From Acinetobacter wuhouensis (GTDB taxonomy: Bacteria > Pseudomonadota > Gammaproteobacteria > Pseudomonadales > Moraxellaceae), in contig NZ_CP031716.1 in the NCBI RefSeq assembly GCF_001696605.3, positions 1,736,001 through 1,800,000 of the forward strand: 64,000 nt of DNA, given 5' to 3'. Shown here piece by piece: positions 8,248 through 17,209 of this stretch (positions are counted from its first letter, which is position 1; each line of letters opens with the position of its first letter). A program made the translations under genes and the position numbers. The notes beneath the pieces are model-generated. The model had not been told where the DNA came from. It saw only the letters and a program-made list of their open reading frames with translations, and did not search any database.

Positions 8248-8519
8248 GCCTCGCCCTCAAAGCATAGCTTCTCGTCTTGTGCTCGGGTAAAGCGTTGCTT
8301 TTAATGAAAGGATTGTTGTTTAAATCCTTTATGTAATTTTTTAATTTATGTTTTGCTTAAGCCTCGCCCTCGAAGCATAGCTTCTCGTCTTGTGCTCGGG
8401 TAAAGCGTTGCTTTTGATGAAAGGATTGTTGTTTAAATCCTTTATGTAATTTTTTAATTTATGTTTTGCTTAAGCCTCGCCACTCGAAGCATAGCTTCTC
8501 GTCTTGCGCTCGGGTAAAG
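8248..8519 (+). repeat. 113-bp tandem repeat, 2.4 copies, upstream of metR
   Basis: Copy 1 (8248-8360) and copy 2 (8361-8473) differ at only about two positions; copy 3 begins at 8474 and matches for about 45 bases. Each full copy holds small stems: gaagc-ata-gcttc, aaagc-gtt-gcttt (8289-8301 and 8402-8414) and aaaggatt...aatccttt. No open reading frame spans the array. It appears to be an intergenic repeat element rather than a gene. Confidence 0.9.
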
Positions 8520-8533
8520 CTATTTATTTTAAG

Positions 8534-8590
8534 TCCTTCGCACTTTCAGCACAGCTGAAAGTCTTGCACAAGGACAAAACGTTGTTTTGT
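8534..8590 (+). promoter_or_regulatory. Diverged repeat unit with two strong hairpins, ending at the metR ribosome-binding region
   Basis: A fourth, diverged copy of the upstream repeat in which the stems are kept but the bases differ. Hairpin 8543-8561 is ctttcagc-aca-gctgaaag. Hairpin 8574-8590 is acaaaac-gtt-gttttgt. TCCTT at 8534-8538 can pair with AAGGA at 8570-8574. It ends 13 nt before the metR ATG, so it lies in the likely leader. A regulatory role is inferred. Confidence 0.5.
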
Positions 8591-8603
8591 TGAGACCTTG
8601 TTC

Positions 8604-9518
8604 ATGCTTGAGATTCGTCATTTAAAAACATTAACTGCATTGCGTGAGCATGGTTCATTGGTTGCTGCTGCAAATGATCTATGTCTAACACCATCTGCAA
8701 TTTCTCATCAACTCAAAGAGTTAGATCATTGGTATGGTGTAGAGGTGGTGAATCGTCGTAGTCGCCCTGTGACATTTTCCAATGTGGGACAACGGTTGTT
8801 GAAACTCGCAGATGATGTTTTGCCACAAATTCAAATTGCACAAACCGACATTACCCGTATTGTGCATGGGCAAACTGGAAGAATTATTTTCTCTTCAGAG
8901 TGTCACAGTTGTTTCGATTGGCTGATGCCTTTGTTGAATCAATATCGTCAACAATACCCAGATGTTGATCTTGATTTTGCTTCAGGTTTTGAGGCAAATC
9001 CGCATGAGCTTTTACAAAATGCTGAATTCGATTTGCTTATTACTGCGGATCCAATCGCATTAAAAGGGATTGAATATTTCCCAATCTTTGAATATGAATC
9101 ACGTTTAGTTTTGTCCAATACTCATCCATTGGTACGTGTTGAAAAGATTACTGTACAAGCATTGGCGGAAGAAACTTTGATTACTTATCCTGTCGATAAG
9201 CATCGTTTGGATATTATGGCGAAGCTCTTTATTCCTGCGAATATTTTGCCTAAACAAATTCGTACAACGGATTTAACTCAGATGCTTATTCAGCTTGTAG
9301 CAAGTGGACGTGGTATAGCTGCACTTCCAGATTGGGTGGTAAATGAGTACGAACAAAAGGGTTGGGTAACTTCTAAACGTTTAGATTGTGTGGCGGAAAA
9401 TGGTTTACGCCGTACTTTGTATGCAGGTTATCGTACTGATGAAAAAGAGAAAAGTTACTTCGAAGGCTTTTTAAAGCAGTTGGCGAAGTTTTCACAACAG
9501 CGCAATCGATACTATTAA
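8604..9518 (+). CDS. metR: LysR-family regulator MetR
   Basis: A 304-aa LysR-type regulator. The N-terminal winged helix (residues about 1-60) opens MLEIRHLKTLTALREHGSL, matching MetR. The effector domain carries SSECHSCFDWL and the FDLLITAD segment also seen in E. coli MetR, which uses homocysteine as co-inducer to control methionine-synthesis genes. The ATG at 8604 fits the family start better than an in-frame TTG at 8598. Its leader holds the repeat-derived hairpins at 8534-8590. A terminator follows at 9541-9575. No methionine gene lies next to it in the window. Confidence 0.85.
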   Translation: MLEIRHLKTLTALREHGSLVAAANDLCLTPSAISHQLKELDHWYGVEVVNRRSRPVTFSNVGQRLLKLADDVLPQIQIAQTDITRIVHGQTGRIIFSSECHSCFDWLMPLLNQYRQQYPDVDLDFASGFEANPHELLQNAEFDLLITADPIALKGIEYFPIFEYESRLVLSNTHPLVRVEKITVQALAEETLITYPVDKHRLDIMAKLFIPANILPKQIRTTDLTQMLIQLVASGRGIAALPDWVVNEYEQKGWVTSKRLDCVAENGLRRTLYAGYRTDEKEKSYFEGFLKQLAKFSQQRNRYY

Positions 9519-9540
9519 TTCATTGAAGTCTTGGTTTCTT

Positions 9541-9575
9541 TTCATGGGTAGAAGAACATCAGCCCATGAATTTTT
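9541..9575 (+). terminator. Terminator after metR
   Basis: TTCATGGG (9541-9548) pairs with CCCATGAA (9563-9570), followed by TTTTT. The loop is 14 nt. Confidence 0.7.
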
Positions 9576-9601
9576 ATTCATTCACATATTGAGGATGATC
9601 A

Positions 9602-10306
9602 GTTGACCGTGAAGCTTGTCACCGAGTTGGGCTACATTCTATGGCAGTCGTGCCATTGATTCATTTGGATGAACCGATTGGTGTTTTGAAAATTTATTCT
9701 GAACAAGTCAATGCATTTAAAGACAGTGATATTCATTTATTGGGCTTGATGTCTGAACTGATCGCTGCCGCAATGTATCATGCAACTAAATTTGGTGCGC
9801 AAGAACTGTATAAATTAGCAACACAAGATCATTTAACAGGATTGGCAAATCGAGCATTATTCCTTGATTGTTTAAGACAAGGCGTAGAAAAAGCCAAACG
9901 TTCTGGAAAAAATCTGGGTATTTTGATGATTGATATGGATGGTTTAAAGCCGATTAATGATCATTATGGACACCGTCTTGGGGATGAAGCTTTAAAAGAA
10001 ATTGCCAAACGAATTGATGGTTCGACACGTAAAGAAGATTTAGTGGCTCGTTTAGGGGGTGATGAGTTTGCTGTGATTTTAACTTCTGTTGCAGATCAAG
10101 AGCTTGCGAAAAATGCGATGAATAGGATTGTTGAGGCATGTGGATTACCTTTTGTTTTTGAAAATATTAAGCTGAATATGGGCGCGAGTGTTGGTTTGGC
10201 ACTATTCCCAGAAAATGCCATAGAATTGAATCAGTTAATTGAATTTGCAGACTTGAAAATGTATGAGAATAAAAGAGCAAGAAAGGCTGTAATATTGAAA
10301 GAATAG
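9602..10306 (+). pseudogene. N-terminally truncated GAF-GGDEF diguanylate cyclase
   Basis: Homology to a GAF domain starts abruptly at 9602 (Val-Asp-Arg-Glu-Ala-Cys, the end of a GAF domain), just after an in-frame TGA at 9596. The first usable ATG, at 9641, is inside the GAF domain. Downstream, the GGDEF domain is complete: DHLTGLANR, the Asp-Met-Asp metal site and an intact RLGGDEFAVIL active site (about residues 138-148 counted from 9641). The catalytic half could still be made and synthesise cyclic-di-GMP from GTP, but the sensory part is lost. The absence of a normal start and the in-frame stop favour a pseudogene remnant. Confidence 0.75.
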
Positions 10307-10774
10307 TTTTGATGTATCAATTTCTCAATGGTGATTTTCAAGCAGTAGATATGCTGAAAAGCCTTGTATGACGAGATTCATTTGTGATCTAAATAGGGTA
10401 CAGCTACGCCCAAATTTACGGACATTAGAAAAACAAATATTTAAACAGAATAGTTACGTTGTTTTATCGACATTTGCTCATATTCATGGCTTAATCTTTG
10501 TTCAAGGAAATAAGGTGTATTAAAAATAGATAGGATAAAAATACGAATTCGGCACTTTAGTCTAATTTCGGCATTTTGAAATTTTTATACACTGTAAAAA
10601 GCTTTCCAAGTTGATGATATTGTCGCATTTTTGATCATTATTTTTTAAGATAATGTGTATATTTATTTTAATGAAAATGATCACTATTTAGGAATGTGAT
10701 AATACTATTCAGCATGGTTTAAATCGGTATACTAGAAACTCTTGTTATAAAAAGTAGCAATATCAGGAAAGACA
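10307..10774 (+). promoter_or_regulatory. 468-bp intergenic region with the glcB promoter
   Basis: There is no convincing reading frame here. A TATACT -10 candidate lies at 10728-10733 with a weak -35 (tattca) 16 bp upstream, about 40 bp before glcB. An aggaaag ribosome-binding site precedes the glcB ATG. The left part (10307-10600) shows nothing recognisable and may be decayed sequence. Confidence 0.45.
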
Positions 10775-12937
10775 ATGACTGCACGTATTCAAAAAGGCAA
10801 GTTAGCGATTGCTAAAGAACTTTACGATTTCATCGAAAATGAAGCACTACCAGGTTCTGGTTTAGACAGTGAAACTTACTGGAAAAACTTTGAGCAAGTC
10901 GTTGTTGATCTTAGTCCTAAGAACAAAGCGCTTCTAGCAAAGCGTGACGACCTTCAGGCTAAAATTGATGAATGGCACCGCAACAACAAATTTGAACTCG
11001 AAGCTTATAAAGCTTTCCTTACCGAAATTGGCTACTTATTACCAGAAGTAGAAGATTTCCAAATCAGCACAGAAAATGTAGATGAAGAGATCGCATTATT
11101 GGCTGGTGCGCAGTTGGTAGTACCTGTGCGTAATGCACGTTACTGCTTAAACGCTGCTAACGCTCGTTGGGGTTCTTTATACGACGCACTTTACGGTTTT
11201 GATGTGATCCCTGAAGATGGTGGCGCTGAAAAAGGTAAGGGCTATAACCCAGTTCGTGGCGACAAAGTAATTGCATTTGCTAAGAATTTCTTAAATGAAA
11301 CTTTCCCATTGGCAAATGGTTCGCATGCTGATGCAACTAAATATGCTGTTGAAGGCAAAAAATTAGTTGTTAGCCTAAAAGATGGTTCAACAACGACACT
11401 TGCTAAAGAAGCTCAGTTTGTTGGCTTTAATGGCGACGAAGCTGCTCCAGTAGAAATCGTACTTTTAAATAACGGTTTACACGTAATCATCGAAGTTGAT
11501 GCTACAAGCCCAATCGGCAAAGCTGATGCGGCTGGCGTAAAAGACCTTGTTCTTGAAGCTGCTGTAACTACGATTCAAGATTTGGAAGACTCAATCGCTG
11601 CTGTTGATGCAGAAGAGAAAGTTGAAGGCTACCGTAACTGGTTGGGCTTAATGAAAGGTACGCTTGAAGAGTCTATCGAGAAAAATGGTAAAACCATTAC
11701 TCGTACACTGAATAAAGACCGTACACACAAAAACCTGATCGGTGGTGAAACTAAACTTCACGGTCGTTCATTGATGTTGCTTCGTAACGTAGGTCACTTG
11801 ATGACAAACCCTGCGATCCTTGTAGATGGTGCTGAAATCTACGAAGGTATCATGGATGCGTTGATCACTCCGTTGCTTACATTTGCAGACATCAAAGGCG
11901 AAAACGAGAACAAGAACTCACGTAAAGGTTCTATGTACATCGTGAAGCCAAAAATGCATGGTCCTGAAGAAGTTGCATTTGCAGTTGAATTGTTTGAACG
12001 TTCAGAACAAGCGTTAGGCTTACCTGCAAAAACTTTAAAAATCGGCATCATGGATGAAGAGCGTCGTACTTCTGTGAACTTGAAAAACTGTATCGCACAA
12101 GCGAAAGATCGTACGATCTTCATCAATACAGGTTTCATGGATCGTACAGGTGATGAAATTCATACATTCATGGAAGCTGGTCCATTCGTTCGTAAAGGCG
12201 AAGTAAAAGCTCAAATCTGGTTCCCAGCGTACGAAAACCGTAACGTGATGGTTGGTTTACAGTCTGGTTTACGTGGTAAAGCACAGATCGGTAAAGGCAT
12301 GTGGCCTAAACCAGACATGCTGTTAGACATGTACAAAACCAAGATTGAACATCCAGAAGCGGGCGCAAGCTGTGCATGGGTTCCATCTCCGTCAGGTGCT
12401 GTAATTCACGCGATTCATTACCACCAATGCAACGTGTCTGCACGTCAGCTTGAGTTGTTAAAAACTGATGCATTGCCATTAGATGACTTATTAACTCCTC
12501 CTTTGGCAACAGATACGAATTGGACTGCAGAAGAGAAAACCAAAGAACTTGAAAATAACTTACAAGGTATCTTGGGTTATGTGGTTCGTTGGGTTGACTT
12601 GGGCGTAGGTTGTTCTAAAGTTCCAGACATCAACAACGTTGGTTTGATGGAAGACCGTGCAACTTTACGTATTTCTTCACAACACGTTGCCAACTGGTTA
12701 CGTCACGGTATTGTGACTAAAGAGCAAGTTGAAGAAGTGATGCAACGCATGGCGAAAATTGTGGATGAGCAAAATGCGAATGATCCAGAATATACAGCTA
12801 TGGCGCCAGGTTTTGATGGCTATGCTTACCAAGCAGCGTATGACTTAGTATTTAAAGGTGGTGAACAGCCATCAGGTTATACTGAGCCATTGCTACACGC
12901 TTATCGTTTAAAATTAAAAGGTTATACAGGTGACTAA
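10775..12937 (+). CDS. glcB: Malate synthase G
   Basis: A 720-aa cytosolic enzyme that condenses glyoxylate with acetyl-CoA to malate, the second step of the glyoxylate shunt. The length and the long internal insertion domain are those of isoform G rather than A. Visible family segments include the catalytic-barrel region [20 protein letters not shown] (split: [12 protein letters not shown] and [19 protein letters not shown]), [17 protein letters not shown] and [11 protein letters not shown]. Codon use is strongly biased and regular, consistent with a well-expressed gene. It has its own promoter region and a terminator at 12981-13009. It is needed for growth on acetate and fatty acids. Confidence 0.96.
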   Translation: MTARIQKGKLAIAKELYDFIENEALPGSGLDSETYWKNFEQVVVDLSPKNKALLAKRDDLQAKIDEWHRNNKFELEAYKAFLTEIGYLLPEVEDFQISTENVDEEIALLAGAQLVVPVRNARYCLNAANARWGSLYDALYGFDVIPEDGGAEKGKGYNPVRGDKVIAFAKNFLNETFPLANGSHADATKYAVEGKKLVVSLKDGSTTTLAKEAQFVGFNGDEAAPVEIVLLNNGLHVIIEVDATSPIGKADAAGVKDLVLEAAVTTIQDLEDSIAAVDAEEKVEGYRNWLGLMKGTLEESIEKNGKTITRTLNKDRTHKNLIGGETKLHGRSLMLLRNVGHLMTNPAILVDGAEIYEGIMDALITPLLTFADIKGENENKNSRKGSMYIVKPKMHGPEEVAFAVELFERSEQALGLPAKTLKIGIMDEERRTSVNLKNCIAQAKDRTIFINTGFMDRTGDEIHTFMEAGPFVRKGEVKAQIWFPAYENRNVMVGLQSGLRGKAQIGKGMWPKPDMLLDMYKTKIEHPEAGASCAWVPSPSGAVIHAIHYHQCNVSARQLELLKTDALPLDDLLTPPLATDTNWTAEEKTKELENNLQGILGYVVRWVDLGVGCSKVPDINNVGLMEDRATLRISSQHVANWLRHGIVTKEQVEEVMQRMAKIVDEQNANDPEYTAMAPGFDGYAYQAAYDLVFKGGEQPSGYTEPLLHAYRLKLKGYTGD

Positions 12938-12980
12938 CTTCATTCTTTAGAATGATTTATTCAACTGAATAATATTTAAA

Positions 12981-13009
12981 AAACCAGTTATTTCGATAGC
13001 TGGTTTTTT
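12981..13009 (+). terminator. Terminator after glcB
   Basis: AAACCAGTTAT and ATAGCTGGTTT form a stem (one T-G wobble) capped by a TTCG tetraloop and followed by TTTTT. It separates glcB from the lipoprotein/MNIO cassette. Confidence 0.85.
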
Positions 13010-13090
13010 GTTGGGATTTTATGATTAAACAGTGTAATGGCAAAATTTCATTTATAATTATAGTTAATTTAAGAAAATAAGAATTTAAAT

Positions 13091-13315
13091 ATGAAAGTTA
13101 AAAACTTAAGCTTAATCAAAATTTCGACGATGTCGATATTGAGCTTGTCTGCGATCGCATGCAGTTCAACTGAACCGCAGCAGAGCAGTCAAAGTAAATA
13201 TGCACCGCCTCCAAAGCAACAAGCACAGACAAAAATTTTGGAAGCGAATGAGCAAAAGTCACCAGTAGAGCATCCTTTTGATCCAAAAGATTGTCCCGCG
13301 TGTGGTATGGGGTAA
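13091..13315 (+). CDS. Small putative lipoprotein ending in CPACGMG; candidate MNIO substrate
   Basis: A 74-aa protein with a basic N-terminus, a hydrophobic core and a lipobox-like Ala-Ile-Ala-Cys (Cys24). After Cys24 comes a Gln/Pro/Ser-rich linker without secondary structure, then PFDPKDCPACGMG at the very end. The two extra cysteines at the C-terminus are the only conserved-looking chemistry in the mature peptide. The next gene, 7 bp away, is a DUF692 (MNIO) enzyme, a family known to modify cysteines or nearby residues of small peptides. I therefore infer that this is its substrate. A TATAAT at 13053-13058 is a likely -10. A plain heme- or metal-binding lipoprotein is an alternative. Confidence 0.7.
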   Translation: MKVKNLSLIKISTMSILSLSAIACSSTEPQQSSQSKYAPPPKQQAQTKILEANEQKSPVEHPFDPKDCPACGMG

Positions 13316-13322
13316 ATAAGTA

Positions 13323-14435
13323 ATGAAACCGTTACTCGGTTTGTCTATTTTTCCCCAATTGAGTTTTTTGAACACATGTTTATCATTATTTGAACAAGAG
13401 AAAGTTGAGGTTTTGGAGTGGTCATTCGATCATTGCCATTATGAGAATAGACCTGAGTGGTTTAATTTATTGCTCAAAGATTATAGCGAAGCAGGGCGTT
13501 TGCTTGCACATGGTGTGCATTATTCGGCATTTACTGCGCAGATGAATGAATTGCACGATGAGTGGTTAGCATTGTGGGAACAGGAACAACAACAGCTTAA
13601 ATATGTACACGTTTCAGAACATATTGGTTATAAATCACAACTTAAACAGAACTCAGGATTTCCATTACCTTTAGATTATCACTTGGTCGATGTTCAAGAC
13701 TTTCAACAACAGGTGGTGGCTCTTCAATCTGCTTCAAAAATACCTTTAGGCTTTGAAATTTTGGCTTTGTCTTTGAGTTATCAGCAAGTTGTTGAGCAAG
13801 CAAAGTTTGTTACAGGATTGTGCCAAAAATTTAATACTTTTATCGTTTTGGATTTGCATAATCTTTATTGTCAAGCATTCAATTTTAATCTTGAGATCGA
13901 TGCTTTAATCGCACTTTATCCTATTGAATATATTCGAGAGATTCATATCTCTGGGGGAAGTTTTAGTTATAGTGACTTAGCTGATAAACAGGTTCGCCGT
14001 GATACGCATGATGGTGCTATTCCCAAAGCATTATTTAAGGTATTACAAGATTGGCTACCACGTTTTAAACATTGCCAATATATTATTTTTGAGCAATTGC
14101 CAGAAAGTCTGAAAACTACTCAAGCGCAACAACAATTTATCTCTGACTATGATCAGTTAATGCGTGTTCGTGATCAATTTTCTGTTGAAGCACTTGAGCA
14201 GCCTAATAAGCTATTACATGTGGAAAACCGTTCATTACCCCCACATGAGTTGTTTAACGATAGAGAAACTTTATTTGAGGAACAGTACTTATTGGCGAAT
14301 GCATTGATGCAAGTAAAAACTCCACAAGATTTACAAGTAATGACGTTCAAATACTTTAATCATCAGGATTGGTCACTGGCGATGATTGAAACTGCAATAA
14401 AGCTCAGTCAACGTTGGAATGTAAATAGTGAGTAA
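13323..14435 (+). CDS. DUF692 / MNIO-family multinuclear iron enzyme
   Basis: A 370-aa protein. Residues about 1-285 form a TIM-barrel-like DUF692 domain (MbnB, TglH and HvfB relatives). Expected metal-site positions are visible: Glu32, His63 and His66 (HGVHYS), His100 (SEHIGY), Glu145 (GFEIL), Asp177 and Asn180 (LDLHNLY), His208 (EIHISGG), Asp227 and His229 (DTHD), Glu257 (FEQ). The usual LDxNN is LDLHN and the usual EIHLAGH ends in Gly. Known members use two or three irons and O2 to remodel cysteine-containing peptides. About 85 C-terminal residues are an extra helical extension. It lies 7 bp after the Cys-terminated lipoprotein gene. Confidence 0.85.
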   Translation: MKPLLGLSIFPQLSFLNTCLSLFEQEKVEVLEWSFDHCHYENRPEWFNLLLKDYSEAGRLLAHGVHYSAFTAQMNELHDEWLALWEQEQQQLKYVHVSEHIGYKSQLKQNSGFPLPLDYHLVDVQDFQQQVVALQSASKIPLGFEILALSLSYQQVVEQAKFVTGLCQKFNTFIVLDLHNLYCQAFNFNLEIDALIALYPIEYIREIHISGGSFSYSDLADKQVRRDTHDGAIPKALFKVLQDWLPRFKHCQYIIFEQLPESLKTTQAQQQFISDYDQLMRVRDQFSVEALEQPNKLLHVENRSLPPHELFNDRETLFEEQYLLANALMQVKTPQDLQVMTFKYFNHQDWSLAMIETAIKLSQRWNVNSE

Positions 14436-14505
14436 CGTAGTTGATACTCAATAGGTGAGAATTCTTTGTTAAAATCAAAAAGGTTAATAATTTAGTTGAA
14501 TCAAA

Positions 14506-15126
14506 ATGACATCAGTACTTAAGTTAGATGCATTAAAAAATGCGGAAGTCTGCAATACACCATATCCATATTTTATTGTAGAAAATTCAATCGTAGAAAG
14601 TGAAGTACAAGCCGTCGTCGCAGATTTTCCTAAGCTGACCCAAGGGGGAAGCTACAACTTGGAAGATGTTGAAATTAAGCCTAATTTCGATCGTTTATTG
14701 AAATCTGTAGATACGCCTGAGTTTCGCCAAATCTTAACTGATAAGTTTGGTGTCAACGTCATGGAACATCCGATGATGATCACTTTGCGTGGTTTTTCAC
14801 GTCAAAAAGATGGTCGTATTCACAGTGACTCAAAAAGTAAATTACTCACTATTTTGATTTATTTAAATGAATCATGGGATGCTGAAACAGGTCGTTTACG
14901 TATTTTGAATGATAACCAAGACATCAATAATTATGTCGCTGAAATCAATGCGGGACCAGGTTCACTAGTTGCATTCAAAGTGACAGATAATGGTTGGCAT
15001 GGTTATATTCCATATGAAGGGCAGCGCCAGTCGATTCAAATTAACTTTTTAACCAGTGAAAAAGCCAATGCAAAACATAAGTTTTTCCATGGTTTGAGTG
15101 CTAAAGTAAAGAAAATTTTTGGTTAA
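14506..15126 (+). CDS. 2-oxoglutarate/Fe(II)-dependent oxygenase
   Basis: A 206-aa soluble protein with the double-stranded beta-helix signature: His106-Ser-Asp108 and distal His165 (GWHGY) as iron ligands, and Arg174 (RQSIQ) to hold 2-oxoglutarate. The size and ILIYLNESW strand resemble prolyl-4-hydroxylase-like bacterial oxygenases. The substrate is unknown. It lies 70 bp after the MNIO gene. That gap contains a possible weak promoter, so co-transcription is likely but not certain. A strong terminator follows. It may act on the same peptide as the MNIO enzyme or be an unrelated core gene. Confidence 0.8.
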   Translation: MTSVLKLDALKNAEVCNTPYPYFIVENSIVESEVQAVVADFPKLTQGGSYNLEDVEIKPNFDRLLKSVDTPEFRQILTDKFGVNVMEHPMMITLRGFSRQKDGRIHSDSKSKLLTILIYLNESWDAETGRLRILNDNQDINNYVAEINAGPGSLVAFKVTDNGWHGYIPYEGQRQSIQINFLTSEKANAKHKFFHGLSAKVKKIFG

Positions 15127-15153
15127 TCTAGTTTTACAAATAGATTCAAAATC

Positions 15154-15180
15154 AAAGCAAGTTTCGACTTGCTTTTTTTT
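15154..15180 (+). terminator. Terminator closing the lipoprotein/MNIO/oxygenase block
   Basis: AAAGCAAGT and ACTTGCTTT pair around a TTCG tetraloop, followed by a run of T. Confidence 0.9.
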
Positions 15181-15213
15181 AAACACAAAATTTTATAACG
15201 ATGGTATTAAATC

Positions 15214-15876
15214 ATGTGTGCCAATTTCAAAGCAATTACACATCAACAGGCGCTACAACTAGGCTTGCCAAATATTGTCTTTGAATATGACGATGAAATT
15301 TTTCCGAGTTTTCAAACTCCTTTGCTATTTAAGTCTCAAAAAGGACTTGAATGGCGTTCAGTCAATTTTGGTTTAGTACCGAAATGGTCTGAAGATATGG
15401 AAATTGCAAAACATACCTATAATGCTAGAAATGAGACGCTTTTAGAAAAGCGAAGTTTTGCAGAAGCCTTTACTAAGTGCCAATTTGGTGTGATCCCAGT
15501 ATCTGAGTTTTATGAGTCTAAATATATCAATGGCAAACCACAACGTTGGGCGGTGCGACGTAAAGATGGTCAGGCTTTCTATATTGCAGCTCTATATGAA
15601 GTTACGCGTTTAAAAGATGGCGAGATTGTTCGTTCGGCAACGATGATTTCTATGGATGCTCATCAACATGAGATGATGAAAGAATTTCATGAACCACGAA
15701 CTGATAAGCGATCAGTCGTTGTCATACCACATCATCGTTTAGATGAGTGGTTAAGCTTAAAGCAGGTTGATATTTCAAGCTTTATTGAGGGTTTTCCTGT
15801 GGATGAGTTTGAATCTCTATATTGCCCGAAACAACATCACGATAAAAACTCCCCACAGATGGATATGTTTGATTGA
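15214..15876 (+). CDS. SRAP-domain protein (YedK/HMCES family)
   Basis: A 220-aa protein of the SOS-response-associated peptidase family. It senses abasic sites in single-stranded DNA and forms a covalent thiazolidine link through the residue-2 Cys after Met removal. The N-terminus is Met-Cys-Ala, as required. YNARNET, FGVIPVSEFYE (catalytic Glu) and a His-rich FHEPR segment in the usual active-site place are visible. The family motif with Arg-Met-Pro is altered to Glu-Pro-Arg. No LexA box is obvious in the 88-bp upstream region. Confidence 0.88.
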   Translation: MCANFKAITHQQALQLGLPNIVFEYDDEIFPSFQTPLLFKSQKGLEWRSVNFGLVPKWSEDMEIAKHTYNARNETLLEKRSFAEAFTKCQFGVIPVSEFYESKYINGKPQRWAVRRKDGQAFYIAALYEVTRLKDGEIVRSATMISMDAHQHEMMKEFHEPRTDKRSVVVIPHHRLDEWLSLKQVDISSFIEGFPVDEFESLYCPKQHHDKNSPQMDMFD

Positions 15877-15913
15877 AATCAAAATTTCTATCAAATCAAT
15901 GTGAAACTAATAA

Positions 15914-16378
15914 TTAATGAGATAAGTTTTTGAAAATGATTTTTAAACTTTCCATCATTTTCTCGATTTGAAGTGGTGTTAGCCCTTCAAACGATTGTTC
16001 CAGTATAACACCCATTAAGTCATTAATTTTTTGAGTCATTTGGACACCTTTTTCTGTTAAATGTACACGTGTGATACGTGCGTCATTCTCACAAGAATAG
16101 GTATCAACAAAACCTTCTTCTTTTAAACGATAAACAATTTTAGTTGTCGTCGACATTTTTGAAACAATCATATCAGAAAGTTCGGATACACTCGCATTGG
16201 GTTTAGCTTCTAAAGATACCAATAGGCGACGACGAGAATTATCTACACCATATTTTTTCAGTACATGATCAAGGTTTAGAACATATTGTGCATGAACTTG
16301 TGTAATCCAATAATAAGGAAATTCTTCGATATTAAAATTTTCAGCGTTCGGTAAAAATTTTGAATATTTCTTAGTCAT
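15914..16378 (-). CDS. MarR-family transcriptional regulator
   Basis: A 154-aa winged-helix protein. The DNA-binding helices span about residues 60-95 (ASVSELSDMIVSKMSTTTK) and the wing carries ENDARITRVHLTEKG, the MarR Asp-x-Arg motif. The ligand is unknown. It faces an 830-bp non-coding stretch and is convergent with the SRAP gene (37-bp gap), so no target operon can be assigned by adjacency. Confidence 0.85.
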   Translation of the reverse strand: MTKKYSKFLPNAENFNIEEFPYYWITQVHAQYVLNLDHVLKKYGVDNSRRRLLVSLEAKPNASVSELSDMIVSKMSTTTKIVYRLKEEGFVDTYSCENDARITRVHLTEKGVQMTQKINDLMGVILEQSFEGLTPLQIEKMMESLKIIFKNLSH

Positions 16379-17209
16379 TCGGGAGTCCCTGAATTTTTGT
16401 AATTATGGCCAAATATTAATTCTAATAATATTTTATTTTTATTACATGAATCAATATGTGATGTATCACTTAATGAAAATAACCAAGGAAAATCGATGGG
16501 GTATAATTTTCCATGAAATTAGCTGAGTTCAATTATTAAAAATTATACAAAGCCAAATGTTTCGATAAGTATGGCTAAACAAAGCGTAAAATTTGCCACT
16601 TGATATGAAAGGCAATAGGTCGCTTTAAACATCCAAAAGTTGTTCGAACGGTTGTATGCTCAAGAACTATGGGGTAAATAAGTTCTTGTTTGTTAGTCCT
16701 GTATTGTCTATATGTTATATGATTAAAAAGATCGAGTAAACAAGCTTTTAATGTGTATATTATAGATCCACGCTGTTGAAAGCTAATTCTTTAAAGACAC
16801 ACTATTTTTTGTTAAAAAGTGATAAATGCTATATTCAAAAAAAAGTTGCCAAATGTTGTTTATGTTTTTGATTTCACAAGATGTAGTAAGTTTATTTAAA
16901 CTATTGGTGTATTTTTCCTAAATTAATTAAATGTAGAAATTTTATTAAAGTTCATTGAATTTGTGTAAGTTGAATGGTTAAGCTTTCAGTGTAAATTAAA
17001 TTGATTCAAATATTCGTTTCTATACTTTAAAGCAAAAATATGAAAAAAATGTAATTTTTTTAGAAAAAATAATTACAAAAGGACAATATTGTGCATAATT
17101 AAATTAATTTAGTTGAAAAGGTATCATTATTCATGGACCCGTCGCCGTGTAGGTTTAGTTTTCATTTTTCTCGTTTATATTTTTATAATAATAAGCAGGA
17201 GATCTAATA
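16379..17209. other. 831-bp non-coding region between marR and terC-like gene
   Basis: AT-rich with no supportable reading frame. It holds two hairpins: GGAAAAT/ATTTTCC (16487-16512) and CAAGAACT/AGTTCTTG (16661-16688). Both have 12-nt loops and share atggggta in the loop. The second is followed by tttgtt. The last 120 bases (17090-17209) are the leader of the TerC-like gene; I looked for a yybP-ykoY manganese riboswitch there and did not find its conserved core. Confidence 0.5.

Noticed and set aside
8248..8590. A CRISPR array at the tandem repeat
   Set aside because: The copies are directly adjacent and 113 bp long, without short repeats separated by unique spacers, and no cas genes are present.
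13308..13322. A 15-base match (atggggtaaataagt) between 13308 and 16669
   Set aside because: One or two such pairs are expected by chance in 64 kb of AT-rich sequence, and the contexts differ (gene end versus hairpin loop).
17040..17209. A yybP-ykoY manganese riboswitch in the TerC-like leader
   Set aside because: The conserved paired core sequences of that motif were not found in the leader.
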